Both the position numbers and the translations under genes were made by a program. Of a stretch of DNA of 5,789 bases, positions 1 to 5,040 are shown piece by piece; positions within the stretch are counted from its first letter, which is position 1; the number at the start of each line of letters is the position of its first letter. Below the pieces are notes generated by a model. It was given only the letters and a program-made list of their open reading frames with translations, did not search any database and was not told the origin of the DNA. The stretch is from Candidatus Thorarchaeota archaeon (lineage in GTDB: Archaea > Asgardarchaeota > Thorarchaeia > Thorarchaeales > Thorarchaeaceae): the NCBI GenBank assembly GCA_016840385.1, contig JAEOSL010000161.1:1-5789 (forward strand), given 5' to 3'.

Positions 1-428
1 TCACGATTAAGAGCATCCTGGTTGCCGTGGATGGCTCAGCACATTCAGAGAAAGCAATAGAATACGCGTGCGCCATGGGTCCACCTTTAGGTGCTGAAGT
101 TGTGTTATTGCATGTAGTTCCCATGGTTGTTTCTGCTACACCCTATCATGATACCGTTTCAGACCAACCTTTCCTATCACTTCAGAAGGTTGGTGAAGAT
201 ATTCTAGAGAAAGCAAAGAGACATGCAAACCGATGTGGTTGCGAAGTCATTGATATGATATCCAACGGAGACCCAGCAGCTCGCATCATCGATATTGCAA
301 CTGAGAGAAAAGCTGATGTCATCATTATTGGCTCTAGAGGCGTTAGTGGAATCAAACGTTTGTTCACGGGCTCTATCAGCGATAAAGTTTCAAAACATGC
401 TGCATGTCCCGTTATGATTGTCCGATAA
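1..428 (+). CDS. Universal stress protein (UspA family), 5' end cut off by the window edge
   Basis: This is a small cytoplasmic nucleotide-binding protein of the UspA superfamily. Family members usually dimerise and bind ATP or AMP, and help cells survive stress or growth arrest; no specific partner can be named here. The frame is open from base 3 and reads TIKSILVAVDGSAHS, the usual first beta strand and loop of a Usp, so the real start lies to the left of the window. The GTG at 27 falls inside that strand (the V of AVDGS) and is not a start. The C-terminal half carries the ATP-binding signature G-2X-G-9X-G-S exactly, encoded at 330-374, followed by the expected final strand CPVMIVR. About 141 residues are visible, close to a full single-domain Usp, so only a few residues are missing. 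The ASKHA gene follows after 15 bases on the same strand, which suggests co-transcription. The family call is firm and the physiological role is not known. Confidence 0.93.
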   Translation, partial: TIKSILVAVDGSAHSEKAIEYACAMGPPLGAEVVLLHVVPMVVSATPYHDTVSDQPFLSLQKVGEDILEKAKRHANRCGCEVIDMISNGDPAARIIDIATERKADVIIIGSRGVSGIKRLFTGSISDKVSKHAACPVMIVR

Positions 429-443
429 TCGAGTTGTTGAATA

Positions 444-1709
444 TTGCCAGCTCAGAGCAACTATGGTGTAACAGTGGATATTGGTACAACAAATATCACA
501 TTCAATCTTCTCGAAATTAGTGATGGAACAGTATTGAATCAACACCATATGAGAAATCCTCAAAGTTCTCATGGAATCGATATTATATCTCGGATAAGTT
601 TCGCAACAAGGGTTTCGGAAAATCAAAAACTACTGGTTAGAATCATTCGAGAAGCTGTCAATAATGCAATAGATGGATTGCTTAAGGAAAAAAGAATCAA
701 TCCCTCACGAGTTACAGATTTCGTTATTGTTGGGAATACGGTGATGCATCATCTCTTCTTCGACCTGTCTCTAGACTCTTTATTGCGACCACCTTACAAA
801 GCGTCCCATAAGGAATCGATTCTGATACCAGCTTCTGAAGTAGGATTGAGCGTCATACCAAATGCTCAATGTTATTCACCACCAATAGTTGAATCATTTA
901 TCGGTCCTGATGCTATTGCGGTTTTATTGGAGAGTCAATTCACTGACAGAGGTGGAACTAAAATCGCCATTGATGTTGGAACGAATACTGAGATAACTCT
1001 GGTCACACCTCAAGGTATCTGGATTGCGTCAGGTGCATCTGGTCCTGCATTCGAGGGGTGGACAATTGAGTGTGGGATGAGTGGAGAATCTGGTGCGATT
1101 GAGAGTGTCAGAATTGACGGCAAGACCTACGAACCCACAATTTCAGTTCTTGATGGTGGTAATCCGCGAGGAATCTGTGGGACCGGAGCTGTATCAGCAA
1201 TAGCTGCACTCCTTGATAGCGGATTGTTGCTACCACGAGGATCCATCAATCGAGATATCACATCAAAGTGGCTCTCACTTGATTCCAATATCGCAAAGTA
1301 CATTCTTGCAACTGGTGATGTGACTTCAACATCAAAGGATATTGTCATCGCACAAACGGATATACGAATGCTTCAACAATCTAAAGCTGCAATCCGAGCT
1401 GTCATCGAGATGCTAATGAAGAAATCAGATTGCAAATCAAGAGATATCACTGAGGTGTATTTAACAGGAGTCTTTGGCACGAGTCTCAATATTGAAGATG
1501 CGTATCGTATAGGTATGTTTCCGCGTTATGAGAATGCATCAATTACTCAAGTTAGAAATGGTGCCATCAAAGGAGCTGGTCTTCTACTCACTGAAGAGCA
1601 TCGAAAGAATGTTGAGAATCTAATAGGGAAGTTGAACTACATCGAGCTAACTGAGGAAGAGGAATTTAAGGAACTGTTCTTTTCCTCTCTTCATTTTCCT
1701 AGTAAATGA
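444..1709 (+). CDS. Stand-alone ASKHA-domain ATPase of the RACo/RamA corrinoid-activator family (DUF4445), lacking iron-sulfur domains
   Basis: Characterised members (RACo of acetogens, RamA of methanogens) use ATP to drive reduction of an inactive Co(II) corrinoid in methyl-transfer proteins. The whole 421-residue protein is the ASKHA part. It shows phosphate-1 (VDIGTTN, about residues 11-17), the VGNTVMHHLF segment (about 95-105), a GPDAIAVLL motif, phosphate-2 (D177-VGTNTE), the family-typical SGPAFEG..ECGMSGESGAIE block, the adenosine motif GICGTGA (243-249) and LTGVFGT (340-346) with IGMFP after it. Known members add an N-terminal [2Fe-2S] domain (RACo) or a C-terminal pair of [4Fe-4S] clusters (RamA). 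Neither is here: the four cysteines are scattered, and the upstream gene ends 15 bases away. TTG at 444 is the likely start, because an in-frame TGA lies at 438-440 and the next ATG would remove phosphate-1. I see no clear Shine-Dalgarno. The gene is probably co-transcribed with the Usp gene. Fold and family are secure; corrinoid activation is inferred from family. Confidence 0.88.
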   Translation: MPAQSNYGVTVDIGTTNITFNLLEISDGTVLNQHHMRNPQSSHGIDIISRISFATRVSENQKLLVRIIREAVNNAIDGLLKEKRINPSRVTDFVIVGNTVMHHLFFDLSLDSLLRPPYKASHKESILIPASEVGLSVIPNAQCYSPPIVESFIGPDAIAVLLESQFTDRGGTKIAIDVGTNTEITLVTPQGIWIASGASGPAFEGWTIECGMSGESGAIESVRIDGKTYEPTISVLDGGNPRGICGTGAVSAIAALLDSGLLLPRGSINRDITSKWLSLDSNIAKYILATGDVTSTSKDIVIAQTDIRMLQQSKAAIRAVIEMLMKKSDCKSRDITEVYLTGVFGTSLNIEDAYRIGMFPRYENASITQVRNGAIKGAGLLLTEEHRKNVENLIGKLNYIELTEEEEFKELFFSSLHFPSK

Positions 1710-2187
1710 GTGTTTCAGGATCGAAGATTTCTCCATTCCGTATTCTGGATGAAGACAGAGGTCTTCCATCCGCTGTTCGAACTCTAGGAATTATGATAAT
1801 GTGAAATCTTGCGAGTCCATTATCAATTCGCATTTGGTTTATATCAAATGAATTCTGGACAACCCCAATCTCATCAGATATGATAAGGGCTTCAAGATCA
1901 TCCATTTTATCAGCTCCTCCTTCCCTTGTGTCTATCGGGAAAATAGAGCATCTCTCAACATCACCTTCCGCCCTAATGAATTCCTCAATCTCCGTATGTC
2001 GCTCTTTGTAAGATTGAATGAGGTGTTTCTTAGTCTTATACTGAAGCATCTTATCCGTTGTCAATCCAATAGCTACGTTCTTTCCAATCTTGAATGCACT
2101 TCTGAGGATATGCTTGTGTCCTTCATGCAGGTGGTCGAAAGAACCTGCGAAGACGACCTTATTGTAAAGCCATGGGTCGTCTCCCAG
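1699..2187 (-). CDS. coaD: Archaeal phosphopantetheine adenylyltransferase (CoaD, COG1019 type) with an irregular 5' end
   Basis: This cytosolic enzyme transfers AMP from ATP to 4'-phosphopantetheine, giving dephospho-CoA in coenzyme A synthesis. Read from a CTG at 2187-2185 it has 162 residues, normal for archaeal PPAT. The nucleotidyltransferase motif GSFDHLHEGH (residues 15-24, HxGH type) comes first, then GLTTDKM, and near the end SSSRIRNGE (145-153), the counterpart of the ISSTxIR motif. No ATG, GTG or TTG lies in this frame between the preceding peptidase stop (2193-2191) and the HxGH motif. The first TTG, at 2064, would remove the active site. CTG at 2187 has AGGAG 10 bases upstream (2202-2198). 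The alternative is ATG at 2173, which has a better-spaced GGGAG but is one base out of frame and stops after four codons, so a one-base indel (error or mutation) is possible. The 3' end overlaps the convergent ASKHA gene by 11 bp. Family identity is very sure; the exact start and whether the gene is intact are open. Confidence 0.85.
   Translation of the reverse strand: MGDDPWLYNKVVFAGSFDHLHEGHKHILRSAFKIGKNVAIGLTTDKMLQYKTKKHLIQSYKERHTEIEEFIRAEGDVERCSIFPIDTREGGADKMDDLEALIISDEIGVVQNSFDINQMRIDNGLARFHIIIIPRVRTADGRPLSSSRIRNGEIFDPETLIY
2181..2185 (-). promoter_or_regulatory. Shine-Dalgarno GGGAG that points to an out-of-frame ATG for coaD
   Basis: GGGAG at 2185-2181 (minus strand) sits seven bases before ATG 2173-2171, an ideal distance, in the short gap after the peptidase stop. 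The ATG opens the frame M-A-L-Q-stop, one base off the CoaD frame. Removing a single T from the following ATAAG would give M-A-L-Q-K-V-V-F-A-G-S-F-D, a normal-looking CoaD start. The site therefore bears on whether coaD begins at CTG 2187 or carries an indel. Confidence 0.45.
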
Positions 2188-2190
2188 GAA

Positions 2191-4182
2191 TTACACACTC
2201 CTTGACTCGATAACCTCTGCTTCTGCTAGGTCTTTCACAATCTTCAGAAGTTTACCTGACTCGATATCTCCGAATTCAAAACAGAGCATATCCCAAATGG
2301 TGTCAAGTGATGTCCAATCTTCGGACATGTTCAAGAGTTCATCCAATCTGTCCCATGAGTGTGGGTCTTCTCTTCTCATCCTTTCATACTCGGGAGCCTT
2401 GTCCCCGAGTTTCTGAATGAGAAAAGTTGGACTCAAAGCATGTTCGTGAATGCGCTTGATTTCCATACCAAAACTTTCGGGATCTAGAACAATATCATCT
2501 TCTTGCATTGCTTCAAGTCCGACTTCAGCACATGCGCCTTCGTAGGCTTTTCGTGCAATCACCATCTCAGTGGTGTAAGCCATTTGGAGACTGGTCTTCA
2601 ATGCAGTTCTGATTGCTTCTTGTTCAGCGATCAATGACCATTCAGTTGTAGCCTTATCAAGAGTTGCTTGACCCAAGTCATGAGCGAGACCAAGCCATCG
2701 CAGGACTCTTGGGTAAATCTTCTCAGGGTCTCCAAGACACCTTGAGAGTTCAGTTACACCTTGTGTTGACACACTTTGCATGAGTTCAATGAACTCGTTT
2801 CGAGCAAGGGTCATGACGGTTTCTTCGTACACGTGTTTTGGCAGAACCATCGAGAGAGATGTGAGTGCTGCGATTCTCGATGCATAAGCCATCTGTCGTG
2901 TGTCAATCTTGTCTATGGTGTCGGTTGAAGTGTGGTAGAATCTGTCCGGACTCTGATTCAGCATCACAGCTGGAATTCCAACTGTACTATCAGTTAGCAT
3001 GAAGTGGTCACTACCTGCACTATACCTGTCATACTTGAAGGGTAACGGTGCCATTGTGCCGCCTTCTCTTCTGTCGTCCTTGCGAGTTGCTTCAGTAGCT
3101 CCCCAATATCGGACAACGTTGTTCAGAGTACTTGGTAGTGAGAAGGGTGTTCTAAATAGATGAAGAGTAGAACCGGCCTTTGCTGGATCTGCTCCGACCA
3201 TATCCATGTTGAGCATTCCAACACAACCCTTCAAAGCTGCCTTTTCTCTGTCAATGAAGTAGATTGTACCTGACCATTCAGGCATCCAAATGAAACGAAT
3301 TGAGTACGATGGCTTCGGAATCTTACCTTCATCGATTAATTGTGAAATGACTCTGAGTGCTTCCATGATAGCCCCACTTCCAGAGGCATTATCATTTGCA
3401 CCTTGATTTGGATGGCATACATGAGCTGCAAGCCAGAATTCCTTAGTCTTATCCTCTCCAGGAATAAGGGCTGTAAGTACTTCGATCTTACCCACCTTGA
3501 GTGAAGCATCAACCTTAGCTTTCACTTTGACCGTCTTTCCTTCTTCAAGCATACCTTTCAGCTTGAGGCCATCTGCTTGAGTTAGGGAAAATCCGAATCG
3601 TGCTGAGGCTTTCTCATTTCCGCCTGGCCAGATTGCATCGTACCGTCTTAGGTCGGCAATTTCATCTCTGTCTGAAGGAGGTACAAAGGTCAGAAGACCA
3701 GCTGCGCCCATCTTTACGCATGCAACTTGGTGAACCATTCTTGCCATTCCTTCAGTTAGGACAATCTTTCCCTTGACATCCTTTCCTTCATAGTCCTCAG
3801 GACTTAATCCCTTACCGACATAGACAACTTCTGCTTCCATGTCTGTAGACGTAGAATGTGCAATGAGAGAAATCGGTTCTGCAGTGTAATCTGCAAGCAA
3901 CTTTTCTTCTGGCTCGATTAATGTCAACTTTCCTGATTTTGCTTTCCATCCATGAATTGCTTCCCATGTACCAATGGTCGTTTTTCCATCAGCTGGATAT
4001 TCATGCAGTTTGACTTCAACACCAGAAAGTCCTTCGATTTCTTTCTTCAAGTACATCACTGCATCATGAAGTCCAGGACTTGCCTGAATTCTATGATGCG
4101 TGGATATTGACTGAACATATCCTTTGGCTCGAATACCTGAAACGGTATCTGCCACTACCTTAACAATCTCTTCTGGTAGCAT
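2191..4182 (-). CDS. M28-like zinc peptidase with PA-type insert and helical C-terminal region (DUF4910-like active site)
   Basis: This is a probable zinc aminopeptidase of clan MH, with no signal peptide or membrane segment seen, so probably cytosolic; the substrate is unknown. Residue numbers count from the GTG at 4191 (666 residues). The N-terminal helix and HRIQASPGLHDAVMYL segment open the catalytic domain. Residues about 115-240 look like a protease-associated insert (VVYVGKGLSPEDYEGKDVKGKIVL, then AAGLLTF). The metal site follows: H257 in AAHVCHP, D267 in GANDNASG, E305 in MPEWSG, D330 in NMDMVG and H420 in FYHTSTDT. The classic HxD is HxC here and the EE pair is reduced to one E, as I recall for DUF4910-like relatives. 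Residues about 450-666 are predicted helical and I recognise no family in them. ATG 4182 is preferred over GTG 4191, giving 663 residues, because a GGAGGTGAT-like stretch just precedes it; GTG 4191 cannot be excluded. coaD follows in the same frame right after the stop. The metallopeptidase call is strong. Confidence 0.88.
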   Translation of the reverse strand: MLPEEIVKVVADTVSGIRAKGYVQSISTHHRIQASPGLHDAVMYLKKEIEGLSGVEVKLHEYPADGKTTIGTWEAIHGWKAKSGKLTLIEPEEKLLADYTAEPISLIAHSTSTDMEAEVVYVGKGLSPEDYEGKDVKGKIVLTEGMARMVHQVACVKMGAAGLLTFVPPSDRDEIADLRRYDAIWPGGNEKASARFGFSLTQADGLKLKGMLEEGKTVKVKAKVDASLKVGKIEVLTALIPGEDKTKEFWLAAHVCHPNQGANDNASGSGAIMEALRVISQLIDEGKIPKPSYSIRFIWMPEWSGTIYFIDREKAALKGCVGMLNMDMVGADPAKAGSTLHLFRTPFSLPSTLNNVVRYWGATEATRKDDRREGGTMAPLPFKYDRYSAGSDHFMLTDSTVGIPAVMLNQSPDRFYHTSTDTIDKIDTRQMAYASRIAALTSLSMVLPKHVYEETVMTLARNEFIELMQSVSTQGVTELSRCLGDPEKIYPRVLRWLGLAHDLGQATLDKATTEWSLIAEQEAIRTALKTSLQMAYTTEMVIARKAYEGACAEVGLEAMQEDDIVLDPESFGMEIKRIHEHALSPTFLIQKLGDKAPEYERMRREDPHSWDRLDELLNMSEDWTSLDTIWDMLCFEFGDIESGKLLKIVKDLAEAEVIESRSV

Positions 4183-4243
4183 AATTACCACTCACACACG
4201 TAAAACGAGAGAAATTCTAGCATAAGAAGCCTACGAATACAGC

Positions 4244-4257
4244 TATTTTGTACAAAA
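4244..4257 (-). promoter_or_regulatory. Candidate promoter element for the M28-like peptidase gene
   Basis: The minus strand reads TTTTGTACAAAATA here. The part TACAAAATA (4252-4244) also occurs at the ferritin promoter (4923-4915), and each copy begins 70 bases before the preferred ATG of its gene. In the ferritin copy it overlaps the end of a clear TATA box. Here the TATA-like part is poorer and no good BRE is seen. The element also lies within the T-rich tail of the ferritin terminator. A promoter is expected in this gap, but the assignment rests on spacing and a short match. Confidence 0.3.
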
Positions 4258-4301
4258 GAGGTAGAAAAAGGAAAGAGATGCCGAAGTATTCACTCAGGCA
4301 T
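4253..4301 (-). terminator. Hairpin plus T-rich tract terminating the ferritin transcript
   Basis: On the minus strand, 24 bases after the ferritin stop codon, ATGCC..GGCAT pair as a 5-bp stem (4301-4278). It continues past one mismatch into GAGT/ACTT (one G-T pair) around a GAAT loop. The following 25 bases are strongly T-rich (CTCTTTCCTTTTTCTACCTCTTTTG). Archaeal RNA polymerase stops at T-rich tracts even without a stem, so the tract alone would do; the hairpin adds a bacterial-looking touch. It separates ferritin from the peptidase gene. Confidence 0.6.
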
Positions 4302-4325
4302 ATCGTGTATTAATTTTGAATGAAT

Positions 4326-4853
4326 CTATGGGGCTGTAGAATCAGCTGGAATCACTACATCTTCTGGTCTTGCACCAAGTTCTGCATCAAGTTGAAGTAA
4401 TGCAGGTATCGAATCTCCGATTAACTTCAGCTTGTCACGTATTTCCATTGTCTTTGCTTCTTCTTCGGTCTGCTCGTTGTAGAACCAGGTAAGCATTGAC
4501 TGAGTAGATCTGTCTCCAAGCCTATCAGCAATGTCGCCAATCTTGTAGATTCTCTCAGTGACAATTGCTTCGTGATGATATGCGTCTGCGAAGACATCGT
4601 GAGCTGAAGCCCATTCGGTCTTAGGAGCATCAATTTGCTTCATCGTGACCCTAGCTCCCCTCTCGGTGAGGTGACGATAGAATCTCATTGCATGTGCAAA
4701 TTCTTCCTGATATTGAATTTCCATCCACTTGGCCATTCCGCCGAGGTTCTGTTCCTCTAGCCATGTGCCCATTGAGAGGTAAAGGAATGCAGAATACAGC
4801 TCGAAGTTGAGCTGGTCATTTATTGCGTCTACTAATTCTTGTGAAATCTCCAT
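4326..4853 (-). CDS. ftnA: Ferritin (FtnA-type, non-haem), complete ferroxidase centre
   Basis: This is an iron-storage ferritin: 24 subunits form a hollow cytoplasmic shell that oxidises Fe(II) and stores ferric mineral. Of 175 residues, normal length, it matches the E. coli FtnA pattern with a shift of one. Site A/B ligands are E18, E51, H54, E95, Q128 and E131, with Y25 nearby; site C residues E50, E127 and E130 are present too. The four-helix bundle is visible (ELVDAINDQLNFELYSAFLYL; GMAKWMEIQYQEEFAHAMRFYRHL; the helix with HHEAIVTERIYKI; WFYNEQTEEEAKT), then a short tail. No haem-ligand methionine typical of bacterioferritin is evident in helix B. ATG 4853 is chosen because GAGGTG lies six bases upstream. 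An in-frame GTG at 4904 would add 17 residues but lies at or before the expected transcription start. The gene has its own promoter and terminator, so it is monocistronic; I see no clear iron-repressor operator. Confidence 0.95.
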   Translation of the reverse strand: MEISQELVDAINDQLNFELYSAFLYLSMGTWLEEQNLGGMAKWMEIQYQEEFAHAMRFYRHLTERGARVTMKQIDAPKTEWASAHDVFADAYHHEAIVTERIYKIGDIADRLGDRSTQSMLTWFYNEQTEEEAKTMEIRDKLKLIGDSIPALLQLDAELGARPEDVVIPADSTAP

Positions 4854-4859
4854 ATTATG

Positions 4860-4865
4860 CACCTC
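4860..4865 (-). promoter_or_regulatory. Shine-Dalgarno GAGGTG that fixes the ferritin start
   Basis: GAGGTG (4865-4860, minus strand) matches the archaeal 16S 3' end and lies six bases before ATG 4853-4851. It decides the start in favour of this ATG over the upstream in-frame GTG at 4904. Confidence 0.8.
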
Positions 4866-4921
4866 AACTAACGGTATTTTCCTTCCGCTGTTGATATACT
4901 TCACAATAGCTAATTATTTTG

Positions 4922-4936
4922 TATTTAAACTTTCGA
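4922..4936 (-). promoter_or_regulatory. Archaeal BRE/TATA promoter of the ferritin gene
   Basis: On the minus strand the sequence TCGAAAG-TTTAAATA runs 4936-4922: a purine-rich B-recognition element (CGAAAG, 4935-4930) directly before a consensus archaeal TATA box (TTTAAATA, 4929-4922). Transcription would begin about 25 bases downstream, near 4900, giving an untranslated leader of roughly 45 bases up to ATG 4853. This element is the best single sign that the DNA is archaeal. Confidence 0.8.
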
Positions 4937-5028
4937 TATGACACTGGAAGAGAGGTAAAATTTCAGTAGAGGTCTGTCCAACGAACCTTTTTTTGATGGG
5001 AATAGAAGGTTTTGATTTGTATTAAGCC
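4937..5028. other. Intergenic region between divergent ferritin and membrane-protein genes
   Basis: This is the part of the 187-bp divergent gap not taken by the ferritin promoter. It holds a 7-T run (4988-4994) and an imperfect inverted repeat, AACCTT (4984-4989) and AAGGTT (5006-5011) with a 16-base spacer and one G-T pair at each end. A poor TATA-like stretch TAAAATTT at 4956-4963 could serve the plus-strand gene, 85 bases before its ATG, but its flanks are not a clear BRE. I see no small open frame with a ribosome binding site and no RNA gene here. Confidence 0.4.
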
Positions 5029-5035
5029 GGAGTGA
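5029..5035 (+). promoter_or_regulatory. Shine-Dalgarno GGAGTGA of the membrane-protein gene
   Basis: GGAGTGA ends five bases before ATG 5041 and matches the GGAGGTGA consensus closely. It supports 5041 as the start of the partial reading frame that runs off the right edge. Confidence 0.7.
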
Positions 5036-5040
5036 CGACT

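Noticed and set aside
27..428. GTG at 27 as the start of the universal stress protein
   Set aside because: It falls inside the conserved first strand (LVAVDGS). The frame is open to the left edge with typical Usp residues before it, so the gene is truncated by the window.
390..626. Minus-strand frame of 78 codons across the Usp/ASKHA junction
   Set aside because: It is opposite well-conserved coding sequence of two known families and has no start signals of its own.
1699..2064. A 121-residue protein starting at TTG 2064
   Set aside because: It would lack the HxGH nucleotidyltransferase motif, which is encoded in the same frame just upstream; the short version is an artefact of the missing standard start codon.
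2191..2193. Stop-codon read-through joining the peptidase and CoaD into one protein
   Set aside because: The two are in the same frame, but TAA is the least leaky stop, CoaD is normally a free enzyme, and re-initiation or an indel explains the layout more simply.
1996..2205. Plus-strand frame of 69 codons
   Set aside because: It is antisense to the coaD coding region, has no ribosome binding site and no recognisable protein features.
4326..4904. Ferritin start at GTG 4904 (17 extra residues)
   Set aside because: It lies at or before the transcription start expected from the TATA box at 4929-4922, lacks a ribosome binding site, and the extra residues do not resemble ferritin. ATG 4853 has GAGGTG six bases upstream.
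4984..5011. Inverted repeat AACCTT/AAGGTT as an operator or terminator
   Set aside because: Six base pairs with a 16-base spacer in AT-rich DNA is within chance expectation, and it lines up with no promoter or T tract on the proper side. It is noted only in the intergenic description.
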